Shown piece by piece: positions 8,833 to 16,602 of a stretch of DNA of 64,000 nucleotides. The stretch covers positions 39,727 through 103,726 of the forward strand of contig NZ_FQZO01000011.1 of NCBI RefSeq assembly GCF_900142075.1, given 5' to 3'. Position 1 is the stretch's first letter, and each line of letters opens with the position of its first letter. The DNA comes from Clostridium amylolyticum. GTDB taxonomy: Bacteria > Bacillota > Clostridia > Clostridiales > Clostridiaceae. The translations under genes and the position numbers were made by a program. The notes under the pieces were generated by a model, which did no database searches, was not told the origin of the DNA, and saw only the letters and a program-made list of their open reading frames with translations.

Positions 8833-9126
8833 AATGAAGATTTTGATTTTCTTATATATGATTGGAGGGCTCCAATTTCTAGTATGTTTTATGATTATGA
8901 AATTGGTAATGCTTATTATAAATGTCCTGAAGGGATTATAAATGGAAAAATATCAATGAAAAGGCAATATAAAATTAATGATGGCAAAATGAATTATATG
9001 TTTGACAGTAATATAAAAATAGATGATGAAGTGCTTCAAGAGATATTAAGTAAAAGTAGCGATAATAAAATGAAGGCTATTATAACTACAATTCAAAAAG
9101 AGCAAAACAAGGCAATTAGTAATTAG
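8833..9126 (+). pseudogene. Fragment of a HelD-type RNA-polymerase recycling helicase
   Basis: The frame is open from 8800. From about 8842 it reads FLIYDWRAPISS, then MKRQYKI, YMFDSNIKID and, near the end, IITTIQKEQNKAI. These are conserved landmarks of HelD/UvrD-like helicases just before the Walker A motif. Translation then stops (SN*) before any ATP-binding motif, and nothing upstream supplies the N-terminal coiled coil. So about 95 residues of a protein normally near 700-770 aa survive. The ATG at 8884 would give an 80-aa product, but there is no convincing ribosome site and the homology starts upstream of it. It looks like a deletion relic at the edge of a rearranged region. Confidence 0.75.
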
Positions 9127-9206
9127 AAAATGTTAGCTACGGTGTTATGCCGTTTCTCAATAAGAGAGAAAATTTGTATTTTCTACAGAAAAATAGCATT
9201 ACTCTC

Positions 9207-9237
9207 TTGACTCTTCCTTTGGGGAATCCTTTATACT
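9207..9237 (+). promoter_or_regulatory. MerR-type promoter with 19-bp spacer
   Basis: TTGACT (9207-9212) and TATACT (9232-9237) are 19 bp apart, the over-long spacing that MerR-family activators untwist. A TTCC/GGAA dyad is centred in the spacer. It lies 40 bp before the MerR gene at 9277, suggesting autoregulation of that cassette. Confidence 0.65.
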
Positions 9238-9276
9238 AAGGTTATCCTTGATAATTTAGAAAAGGGGTGGAAACAA

Positions 9277-10257
9277 ATGAACAACCTAATCAAAATCAAA
9301 GATGTGTCAAGCAAATATGACATTACAGCTCGTACACTGCGTTATTATGAGGACATGGGACTGCTGTGCAGCACTCGAAGTGATGACTACGCATATAGAA
9401 TGTACGACGAAAACGCTGTTAGGCAGCTTGAACAAATACTCATTTTACGCAAGCTGAATATCAGCATAAAAGACATTCAGCGTATTTTCAACGCTTCCGG
9501 TTCCGATGTAGTTTTAGAAGTGCTGGGAAAAAAAGTACAGAGCATAGACGACGAGGTTGCGCTTTTGCATGAGTTGAAAGAAATCGTGCTGGATTTTATA
9601 CGCGAAATAGAACAAGTGAACTTTGCAGACAACTCCGACATAAAACTGCTGTATAACAAGGCTAAAGAGATTGAAACACAGTTGATAAGCGTTGACTATA
9701 TCGGCAAGCCCTCCAATGTAAACCGTTTGATTGAAATAACGGAAAAATTAGATAAAAAAATTCCTGATATAATGGTTGTCAGGATACCGGAATTCAAAGC
9801 GGTAACGTGCGGCAACCAACCGTGGGGAGAAATGTTCAAAGAAGGAGGATATATGTACCAATTGTGGCAGTATTGTCATTTGTATAAGAGTGTGATTTTC
9901 GATTGTTTTGATTTTTTGCTATCTAAAAATGACAAAGCTGAATGGATATGTGCCGTTAAAGATGGTGTTACCAATGCGGATGTGAGCCCTTTTAAATTGT
10001 TCGATTTTCCGGGAGGTTTATACGCTATGGCAGTCAGTATTGATGAAGATAACGAGAGTATACACAAAGTGGAAGATAAAGTTCGTCGATGGATTGAAAG
10101 CACAAATTTTGAGCTTGACAAAGACCGCAATGTTATGTTTAATATGCCTTATTTATATGAAGATGGAAGAGATATTGCCTATAAAGACATAGAAAAGGGA
10201 CTTGGCTATAAACAAATGCAAAGATACTTTCCCATTAAGCTAAAAGAAGAAATATAA
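9277..10257 (+). CDS. MerR-family transcriptional regulator with C-terminal effector domain
   Basis: A 326-aa regulator. The N-terminal winged helix is MerR-like (IKIKDVSSKYDITARTLRYY at residues 5-24, then YRMYDENAV), followed by a coiled-coil dimerisation helix (about 80-125) and a large C-terminal domain (about 155-326) of the GyrI/effector-binding type, with PWGEMFKEGGYMYQLW and the closing motif RYFPI. Such proteins bind amphipathic small molecules and activate promoters with a 19-bp spacer, as seen just upstream. Codon use (TGC, CGT, GAC, CCG) and GC are higher than in flanking genes, suggesting recent acquisition together with the two genes downstream. Confidence 0.88.
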   Translation: MNNLIKIKDVSSKYDITARTLRYYEDMGLLCSTRSDDYAYRMYDENAVRQLEQILILRKLNISIKDIQRIFNASGSDVVLEVLGKKVQSIDDEVALLHELKEIVLDFIREIEQVNFADNSDIKLLYNKAKEIETQLISVDYIGKPSNVNRLIEITEKLDKKIPDIMVVRIPEFKAVTCGNQPWGEMFKEGGYMYQLWQYCHLYKSVIFDCFDFLLSKNDKAEWICAVKDGVTNADVSPFKLFDFPGGLYAMAVSIDEDNESIHKVEDKVRRWIESTNFELDKDRNVMFNMPYLYEDGRDIAYKDIEKGLGYKQMQRYFPIKLKEEI

Positions 10258-10353
10258 AAATACAAGGAATTTCCCATGTATTATTTAGATAATTGCGAAA
10301 TGCAAAGTATGATAGAACCCATAGGAAAATAAAAAATAAATGGAGGAATTATC

Positions 10354-10830
10354 ATGAACAAGTATGAAAACGCAATGAAGCTTATGGAAGAATACTGCGG
10401 AAACGGAAAGGACAACCTTATTGCTCTTGCAACTATTGCATTGTCCCCGAACGCCGTCGGCAATCCTCACCCTGCTGTCCGTATGGTTGATGCTTATTAT
10501 GAAGACGGCGTGTTTTATGTTTCTACAGACGCGAATAAAAATAAAATGTTGGAAATTGAGAAAAACAACGAGATTTCCATCTGTGGGTTAGACTTGTTTG
10601 TTGCTCAAGGAACGGCTGAGAATCTCGGTTGGGTAAAGGACGAGAGAAATGCGGAAATAAGAGCGAAGATGAAAAAAATCTTCACATGGTTCGAGGCACA
10701 TGGCGACGAAGACAACCCTGACTCAATCGTTCTGCGTATCACCCTTACGGAAGGAACGATAACTGATAACGATAAAAAATACGGTGAATGGCAGTATAAA
10801 GTTGACTTTGCGAAGAAAGAAGTGAAATAA
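10354..10830 (+). CDS. Pyridoxamine 5'-phosphate oxidase-like flavoprotein
   Basis: A 158-aa split-barrel FMN-binding protein of the PNPOx-like superfamily: NPHPAVRMVDAYYEDGVFYV and ANKNKMLEIEKNNEISICG match the typical first strands, and GTAENLGWVKDE the region where an FMN phosphate binds. Members act as F420/FMN-dependent reductases or flavin reductases; the true substrate is unknown. It has a good ribosome site (GGAGG). The 362-aa gene downstream starts directly after its stop (TAAATG), so the two are coupled. Like the MerR gene upstream it is richer in GC than its surroundings. Confidence 0.8.
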   Translation: MNKYENAMKLMEEYCGNGKDNLIALATIALSPNAVGNPHPAVRMVDAYYEDGVFYVSTDANKNKMLEIEKNNEISICGLDLFVAQGTAENLGWVKDERNAEIRAKMKKIFTWFEAHGDEDNPDSIVLRITLTEGTITDNDKKYGEWQYKVDFAKKEVK

Positions 10831-11919
10831 ATGCAAAAGACACTCAAAGATATGGCAAAATACTTAAAAAATGTTATTACGCCAGAAATACCTGAAACAT
10901 ATGCAATTAATCCTATGTTTGAAAATATTTCAAACGAGGAAGATATTCGAGAAGGAGTTCTTGCGTTCAGAAACTTTTTGTATCAGCTTTGCGATGTTTT
11001 GATTGTTGAAGGTGATTCGTATGACAATCATAAAAAGAATGCTCACGCATTTGATGACCGCGTTACTATTTCGGTATATTTTCCATTCCTGCACAATGTG
11101 AAATGCTTATTATTGAATATAGGTTTTCATGGTGTACTAACAGAAAGCGATCAATCCCTTACCGTGGGAAACAATATATTCAACACGAAAATCCCCGTTT
11201 CAAAAAGTATTGAATACTTGCGATTCTTGACTGCCTGCGGCATATTGATTGACGGTATAAACTTGAATGATAAAAAACCGGATTTATTAAAAGCTGAAGG
11301 AATAAAAATTTCGTATCCTGATAATCCTGCCATGTTGACGGGGTTGAAGGTAATGGCAATAGCCGAAATAGAATTTGGCACAAACGCTAACAAATTGAAG
11401 GTCAATGATTCCAATACAATCAGTTATTGCCGCTTCTCCGATATTTTATTGCGATGTGATTACAGAGTATTGAAAAATAATAAAATCGACGATGTTATTT
11501 CTATATTAAAAGATACTATGAAACCTTTGTCTGCCAATGTGCAAGGTTTTATATTGCAGCTACATCAACGCTATTTGGATAAAGGGCTTAAATGCAATGT
11601 GGAAATAAAAGATTTATGGATAAAGATTAAATATTCTTATAAAAGTAAAGAGATATGGGGAATTAATGTATCACTTAATAATGGTTATCAAATAAACATC
11701 AAAGCGAAAAACACGCATAAATACGCTGATACCATCGAAAGATTCCCTTCATTTATACAAGAAATGATTGAAAAGGGATATGGCTGTGGAATAAAAAGAG
11801 GGATAAGCGATCATTGTAATGGAGGTTGCCAAGGGTTTCGTTTTTTACTGAATGACTCAATCATTGATATAAGAAATGCTATCGAAACTTGGATTGACAC
11901 GGAATTGTTATTTGCATAG
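10831..11919 (+). CDS. Hypothetical protein with C-terminal cysteine-rich motif
   Basis: I do not recognise this 362-aa soluble protein. Residues 1-225 form an alpha/beta region beginning MQKTLKDMAKYLKNVITPEI; residues 245-362 look like a separate domain ending in YGCGIKRG, CNGGCQGFRF and then IDIRNAIETWIDTE. The GCG...CNGGCQG cluster could bind metal or form a small Cys knuckle. There are no membrane segments. Its start abuts the stop of the PNPOx-like gene, so it belongs to the MerR cassette and may be a target of the same drug- or metabolite-responsive regulator. Confidence 0.75.
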   Translation: MQKTLKDMAKYLKNVITPEIPETYAINPMFENISNEEDIREGVLAFRNFLYQLCDVLIVEGDSYDNHKKNAHAFDDRVTISVYFPFLHNVKCLLLNIGFHGVLTESDQSLTVGNNIFNTKIPVSKSIEYLRFLTACGILIDGINLNDKKPDLLKAEGIKISYPDNPAMLTGLKVMAIAEIEFGTNANKLKVNDSNTISYCRFSDILLRCDYRVLKNNKIDDVISILKDTMKPLSANVQGFILQLHQRYLDKGLKCNVEIKDLWIKIKYSYKSKEIWGINVSLNNGYQINIKAKNTHKYADTIERFPSFIQEMIEKGYGCGIKRGISDHCNGGCQGFRFLLNDSIIDIRNAIETWIDTELLFA

Positions 11920-12136
11920 TATAAGCATTAGTAAAACATAGTGGAAAAATACTATATACCTTAATTAGTGAGATTATCTAAGCTGAAATTTGAAGGATAT
12001 TTGTTTCGCGGGGTGATGTTGGCAACAAAAAATCAGTAAGTGAAAATAATATGTGCAATTGAAGTAAAAAGCCAGCATAAAAAGCATAGAAACTAAATGA
12101 AAAAGTTTAAGAATACCATTAAACTTGGCCAATTCC

Positions 12137-12238
12137 AGTGATAAGGCGGGGTTCATCACAGGAGAGAACATCTGCATCGATGGAGGAATGACAAGGCAGA
12201 TGATTTATCATGATGATTTTGGATGGAATTTAACATAA
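12137..12238 (+). pseudogene. Duplicated 3' end of the SDR oxidoreductase gene
   Basis: Translated, this reads SDKAGFITGENICIDGG and continues to DDFGWNLT and a stop. It is nearly identical at DNA level (a handful of differences over about 110 bp, continuing past the stop into ATAAATAGTGG) to 42732-42842, the 3' end of the intact SDR gene. There is no start or upstream part. It is a relic of a second copy or of a recombination between the two sites. Confidence 0.9.
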
Positions 12239-12337
12239 ATAGTGGCAGTTGTTTTTAAAAAAGAAGTTGAAATACATTTTAAAGCATTATATGATGAGTT
12301 CAGGCATCGATGTACTCTATTAAAAAGAAGGTAAGTT

Positions 12338-12793
12338 ATGAATATTAATATTGAAATGATATCACCATATAAAATTGCTTATATACGAAGAACAGGTCCT
12401 TACGGTCCAGAGAATGTGCAAATAATGGAACAATTAAAAAGTTGGGCTAGAGAAAAAAACTTATTTAATGAAAATTCAATTATATTAGGAATACCCCAAG
12501 ATAACCCTCAATTCACAGAACCTAAAGATTGTCGTTATGATACATGTTTAGTTGTTTCAAATGATTATTTGGTAATTGACGACTACGTAAGAGAAGGCCA
12601 TATTGTTGGAGGAAAGTATGCTGTTTTTAAAATTAATCATACAGCAGAAGCAGTTCAGAAAGCGTGGATTGATATTTTTCCAGAATTATTAACACAAGGA
12701 TATAAATTTGATGAAAAAAGACCAATAATCGAAAGGTATATGGTTCAAATGGTCAATAATCATTATTGTGAAATTTGTGTACCCGTATATTAA
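12338..12793 (+). CDS. GyrI-like (SbmC/AraC-effector) small-molecule-binding protein
   Basis: A 151-aa single-domain protein of the GyrI-like/SRPBCC-type effector-binding family: IAYIRRTGPYG near residue 13 is the usual first strand-turn, and GGKYAVFKINHTAEAVQKAW and RPIIERYM the usual later motifs. Stand-alone members bind drugs or toxins (as E. coli SbmC does for gyrase poisons) or act as accessory sensors. It lacks a DNA-binding domain. The ribosome site (AAGAAGGTAAG) is moderate. It is transcribed alone, with a terminator at 12831-12864, and is set among gene fragments. Confidence 0.85.
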   Translation: MNINIEMISPYKIAYIRRTGPYGPENVQIMEQLKSWAREKNLFNENSIILGIPQDNPQFTEPKDCRYDTCLVVSNDYLVIDDYVREGHIVGGKYAVFKINHTAEAVQKAWIDIFPELLTQGYKFDEKRPIIERYMVQMVNNHYCEICVPVY

Positions 12794-12830
12794 AGCAATA
12801 ATTGGTTAAGTTCAAATTCTCTAAAGCTTT

Positions 12831-12864
12831 AAAGCTAGCCAGAAATAATCCGGCTAGCTTTTTT
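12831..12864 (+). terminator. Terminator after the GyrI-like gene
   Basis: A 10-bp stem AAAGCTAGCC/GGCTAGCTTT (12831-12840 and 12852-12861) followed by T residues. Confidence 0.85.
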
Positions 12865-12984
12865 GAATACCAGCAAACATAATATCTCTTTTACTATCTT
12901 CAAATTGTTTACTAATCTATTTATTTTCAGCTTCAGTGTTTGGTTTTTCTATTTGACTACAACCGCTGATAAAAAGCCTTAAAG
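12856..12984 (-). pseudogene. Possible decayed lipoprotein fragment
   Basis: Read on the minus strand, one frame gives LFISGCSQIEKPNTEAENK, then an in-frame stop, then ISKQFEDSKRDIMFAGI and a final stop inside the terminator stem. LFISGC followed by SQ is a good lipobox. No start with a ribosome site is present upstream. It is read as a dead lipoprotein gene, with limited confidence. Confidence 0.35.
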
Positions 12985-13569
12985 CTTATTTATTATATAT
13001 TTTGCAAAAGAGGTCAGAAAGTTTGATACAATAATATAAGATAATATTATATAAAAATAATGAGGAACATTATGGCTAATATAGAGTTTAAACCTGTCCA
13101 GATGCAATGAAATATTATGAATTCTCATAATGAATTATATTTAGAATTTAAGCCCTCAGAAAATCTTTAAAACTCAAGAAACTTTGAAAAAGATGCTGAC
13201 ACCATATGGACATATTTGGTATATGAATGCGTGGTCAAAGTACGGATGTTTTGTAAATGATGAAGAATCTAATAAAATATCTGCAAACGGATTAATAAGC
13301 GGATATATATTTAATGTGTGGGTAGATTTAAGAAATGACTATATAGCTATATTATTGGGAAACAATAATGCAATTGCTATATCAAAATTATTAAATATAC
13401 AGGCTTTTTAGATAAGTGAAGCTAAATATAATTGATGGAATAGGTTATATAAGATTTTATAACTTTTTTTAAACAGAGAAATATTAAATAGCTATTGGAA
13501 GAGAAAAACAAAATACTGATATAGAAAAAATAAGTTTGTGATAAAACTGATAAGAAAGGTGATGTTATA
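12985..13569. other. Degenerate intergenic stretch
   Basis: Apart from the fragment at 13184-13411, no intact gene is seen. A short frame at 13072 (ATGGCTAATATAGAG..., preceded by GAGGAAC) ends after 12 codons and could be the stub of a lost gene. AT-rich sequence around 13020-13060 contains several possible -10 elements. Confidence 0.4.
13184..13411 (+). pseudogene. Possible C-terminal remnant of a beta-lactamase-like serine hydrolase
   Basis: The 75-residue frame reads YGHIWYMNAW early and NGLISGYIFNVWVDLRNDYI then AILLGNNNA later. The order (YGxxWY..., G-x-ISG-x-x-x-N-x-W-x-D, xxIxxLLxNN) resembles the C-terminal part of class C beta-lactamase/penicillin-binding hydrolases, which carry a KTG-box-like HxG before this block. 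No SxxK or YxN motif is present and there is no ribosome site, so it would be an inactive fragment. The resemblance is by eye and weak. Confidence 0.4.
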
Positions 13570-14403
13570 ATGAGCGTTTTGATAAAGTTGAGGGATAATA
13601 AAAATCTACCTGAGGCAGAATCTCAGGTTAGGGATTATATATTAAAAAAGCCCAATGAAGTAATAGAGCTTACCAGTAAAGAATTAGGAGAAAAAACATA
13701 TACATCTGCTGCTACGGTAGTAAGATTATGCAAGAGGATGGATATAGGTGGTTTTAATAAGTTAAAGCTTCTTATAAATCAGGAAATAAAGTATTTCGAA
13801 AGTAAAAATATTGAAATATTGGATTCAACATCAATAAGGCAGACTGATAATATTAAAGAAATAGTTGAAAAGTTAAACACTATAAATACCCAATCTATTG
13901 AAGAAACTTCTATATTAATTAATACTGAAACCCTAAAGGAAGTAGTACAGTTAATTAAAAATGCAAGGATTCTTGATTTATATGGTATAGGTAGTAGCCA
14001 TATAATTGCTTTAGATGCAACATTTAAATTTACTAGAGTTGGTAAAAATGCTATTAACTTTGCTCTATATGATCGTCAATATGTACAAGCTTTGAATAGT
14101 ACTCCTGAGCATTTCGCTTTATTATTCTCTTATTCAGGAGAATCAAAACAAATGATTGATATAGCTCAAATACTAAAAGATAATTTTGTAAAAACAGTAT
14201 CTATAACCTCCAGTAGCCAAAATAGCTTATCAAAAATATGTGATTATAATCTTTATGTTAGTAACAAAGAAAGCAAATTTAGAAGTGGTGCAATTTCTTC
14301 CCGTACAGCATCTCTTCATGTAGTTGATATTTTATATACTGTTTACTGTAATTATGACTATAAAAATACCTCTAACAAAATACATAAAACACGAATTGAA
14401 TAA
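13570..14403 (+). CDS. RpiR/MurR-family transcriptional regulator
   Basis: A 277-aa regulator with an N-terminal RpiR helix-turn-helix (about residues 1-75; LTSKELGEKTYTSAATVVRL is the recognition region) and a C-terminal SIS sugar-phosphate-binding domain (about 120-260; LYGIGSSHIIALDA and FSYSGESKQMID). Such proteins sense phosphosugars such as MurNAc-6-P. The ribosome site AGAAAGGTGAT precedes the ATG. It lies directly upstream of the mannose-family PTS/nanE/murQ genes and probably controls them, perhaps through the 12-bp inverted repeat at 14420-14452, since a separate promoter sits between it and the PTS genes. Confidence 0.92.
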   Translation: MSVLIKLRDNKNLPEAESQVRDYILKKPNEVIELTSKELGEKTYTSAATVVRLCKRMDIGGFNKLKLLINQEIKYFESKNIEILDSTSIRQTDNIKEIVEKLNTINTQSIEETSILINTETLKEVVQLIKNARILDLYGIGSSHIIALDATFKFTRVGKNAINFALYDRQYVQALNSTPEHFALLFSYSGESKQMIDIAQILKDNFVKTVSITSSSQNSLSKICDYNLYVSNKESKFRSGAISSRTASLHVVDILYTVYCNYDYKNTSNKIHKTRIE

Positions 14404-14419
14404 TAGCAAATTTCAAATT

Positions 14420-14452
14420 ATGAAATAGCATTTCATGTTAATGCTATTTCAT
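14420..14452. promoter_or_regulatory. 12-bp perfect inverted repeat, candidate RpiR operator
   Basis: ATGAAATAGCAT (14420-14431) and ATGCTATTTCAT (14441-14452) are exact reverse complements around a 9-nt spacer. There is no T tail, so it is unlikely to be a strong terminator. It touches the -35 box at 14452, the usual place for a regulator site. Confidence 0.55.
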
Positions 14453-14480
14453 TGAATCGGATGAAAGAAAACGTTATACT
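14452..14480 (+). promoter_or_regulatory. SigA promoter of the MurNAc/ManNAc PTS operon
   Basis: TTGAAT (14452-14457) and TATACT (14475-14480) with a 17-bp spacer, 30 bp before the EIIB start. An AAAACGTT core overlapping the spacer resembles a cre site but has three mismatches to the consensus, so CcpA control is only a possibility. Confidence 0.7.
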
Positions 14481-14509
14481 AAGGACAAATGAAACAAGGA
14501 GGATAGAAA

Positions 14510-14974
14510 ATGATAACAATAGCAAGAATCGATGAGAGACTTATTCATGGACAAGTTGCCTTTGCGTGGTCAGTACAATATCCAAGTGATGCAATACTAG
14601 TAATTGATAATGAGGTTTGTAAGGATAACTTTCAAAAATCATTACTAGAAATGGCAACGCCACAAGGGATGAGATGTTTTGTAAAAAGCCAAGACGATGC
14701 TACTGAATTTCTAAAGAAGTATCAAAAGAAGAAAATATTCGTTGTTGTTAAGAGTCCAAAGCCCTTACTTCATATAGTCAAAAATGGTGTAGAATTGAAG
14801 GAAATTAATGTTGGAGGATTATACCACAAGGAAGGCAGAGAACAGATATCTAACACCGTTTTTTTAGATGATGAATTAAAAGACATATTTAGAGAATTAA
14901 AATATGAAGGCGTCAAGTTGGAAATTAGAGCAACTCCATCAGATAGGTCAATTAATTTAGAAGAAAAACTATAG
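14510..14974 (+). CDS. PTS mannose/sorbose-family EIIB component
   Basis: A 154-aa cytoplasmic EIIB of the mannose superfamily. It takes phosphate from EIIA on His13 (ARIDERLIHGQV) and passes it to the sugar during transport. Length and the closing RATPSDRSINLEE motif are typical. It has an AAGGAGG ribosome site and is the first gene after the promoter at 14452-14480. The downstream genes supply the membrane part, EIIA and two amino-sugar enzymes, so the imported sugar is likely MurNAc and/or ManNAc rather than mannose. Confidence 0.94.
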   Translation: MITIARIDERLIHGQVAFAWSVQYPSDAILVIDNEVCKDNFQKSLLEMATPQGMRCFVKSQDDATEFLKKYQKKKIFVVVKSPKPLLHIVKNGVELKEINVGGLYHKEGREQISNTVFLDDELKDIFRELKYEGVKLEIRATPSDRSINLEEKL

Positions 14975-14993
14975 GATAAGAGAGGGGAAAATC

Positions 14994-16601
14994 GTGAATA
15001 CAGTTACAGCGTTATTATTAAGTATATTTATTGCTATTTTAATGGTTGAGAATTATGGTTATGGATATTGGATGATATCAAGGCCGGTAGTAGGGGGAGC
15101 TATAGTTGGTCTATTAATGGGAGATATAACTACTGGGTTAATTGTAGGTGGTAGTGTAGAGCTAATGTATATGGGAATCCTTCCTATTGGCGGAAGCGTA
15201 CCTCCTAATGCACAGATTGCGGGTATGTTATCAACGGTATTTGCTATTACCAATGGTGGTAACCCTGAAATAGGTATTGCACTTGCTTTACCAATTGGTA
15301 TGCTTGCACAGATATTAATTATGTTAGCGTGGAACATAAATATTTTCTTAATGCATGTAGCAGATAAGCATTTACAAAAGGGTGAAATTAGAAAAGTTGA
15401 GTTAATTCATTTATCAGGATTAATTACTTTCTTTATGGTATTCTTTATACCAACATTTTTAGCTATAAACTTTGGTAGCGACTATGTTAATCAAGTAGTT
15501 AGTAGTATGCCAACAGTATTAGTTGATGGATTAAAGGTAGCATCAGGTATATTACCAGCAGTTGGTATGGCTATGTTATTAAAAATGATGAACTTTAGAA
15601 AGTATTGGTCCTTCTTCTTAATAGGATTTGTATTTTCAGTGTACTTAAAATTAAATGTTTTGGCAGTTTCATTGATTGGAGTAGGTATAATCGCAGCAGT
15701 GTTCGCTCTTAGAGGGGATAGTAAAAAAGCAGAAGCTGATGATTTTGATGACTTTGGTGATGAAGAGGAAGATGCTGAAGATTTAGCGGGAAAAATTGGA
15801 GGAATTTTAACTAAGAAGGAATTAGTTAAGACATATATTAGAAGTTTCTTTAGCATGACAAGCATTAACTATGAAAGATATACATCATTAGGTTTCTGTT
15901 ATGCTATGATTCCAGCTCTTAAGAAATTATATCCAAATCGAGAAGATTTACATGAAGCATTATTAAGACATAATGAATTCTTTAATTGTCATCCCTATAC
16001 AGGAAATGCTATTCTTGGAGTTTCACTTGCTTTAGAGGAACAAAAAGCTATGGGAAAACCAATTACTGCTGAAGCAATTTCATCTGCTAAAGCTGCATTA
16101 ATGGGACCACTTTCAGGAATCGGAGATTCAATATTTAAGGCAACATTCATGACAATATTTGCTGCTATAGGTGCAGGTATGGCTTTAGAAGGAAATATTC
16201 TAGGGCCGGTAGTATTCCTAGTACCTAACGTTGCATTAAATGTTCTTTCCAGATGGTATTTCATAAAGTATGGACATAAGTTAGGAACATCTTTAGTTTC
16301 TAAGATGAAGAGTAGTGATATATTAGAAAAATTTGTTGAAGGAGCTACCATAGTAGGAATGATGGTAGTTGGAGCTATGATTGTTTCCTTTGTTAAGATT
16401 AATATCGCTTATGTATGGAAATTTGGAGGGAAAGAAATAGTAGTACAAGATTTAATTAATGCAATAATACCTTCTTTATTACCAATATTAGTTGTACTTG
16501 GATTCTACAATATATTAAAGAAAAATAAAAAGGGAATGTATATTTGTGTGCTTGCAAGTTTTATTTTAGGGATATTAGGAAAGGCAGTAGGTATGTTCTA
16601 G
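14994..16601 (+). CDS. PTS mannose-family fused EIIC-EIID membrane component
   Basis: A 535-aa fusion of two proteins that are normally separate. Residues 1-240 are EIIC (VGGSVELMYMGILPIGGSVP and repeated membrane helices); residues 245-262 form a very acidic linker (ADDFDDFGDEEEDAEDL); residues 270-535 are EIID (MTSINYERYTSLGFCYAM, RHNEFFNCHPYTGNAILG, GPLSGIGDSIFKAT). Together they form the sugar channel. Translation starts at GTG 14994, preceded by AGAGGGGAAA. It lies between EIIB and nanE and probably transports an N-acetylated amino sugar. The frame is continuous, so the fusion is not a sequencing artefact unless a stop was lost. Confidence 0.93.
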   Translation: MNTVTALLLSIFIAILMVENYGYGYWMISRPVVGGAIVGLLMGDITTGLIVGGSVELMYMGILPIGGSVPPNAQIAGMLSTVFAITNGGNPEIGIALALPIGMLAQILIMLAWNINIFLMHVADKHLQKGEIRKVELIHLSGLITFFMVFFIPTFLAINFGSDYVNQVVSSMPTVLVDGLKVASGILPAVGMAMLLKMMNFRKYWSFFLIGFVFSVYLKLNVLAVSLIGVGIIAAVFALRGDSKKAEADDFDDFGDEEEDAEDLAGKIGGILTKKELVKTYIRSFFSMTSINYERYTSLGFCYAMIPALKKLYPNREDLHEALLRHNEFFNCHPYTGNAILGVSLALEEQKAMGKPITAEAISSAKAALMGPLSGIGDSIFKATFMTIFAAIGAGMALEGNILGPVVFLVPNVALNVLSRWYFIKYGHKLGTSLVSKMKSSDILEKFVEGATIVGMMVVGAMIVSFVKINIAYVWKFGGKEIVVQDLINAIIPSLLPILVVLGFYNILKKNKKGMYICVLASFILGILGKAVGMF

Positions 16602-16602
16602 T

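Noticed and set aside
11974..12177. Minus-strand 67-aa frame
   Set aside because: Overlaps the SDR-end relic in antisense and has no ribosome site or recognisable motif.
14458..14482. cre site in the nanE-murQ PTS promoter
   Set aside because: Only the AAAACGTT core fits; three mismatches to the consensus, so it is mentioned only as a possibility in the promoter entry.
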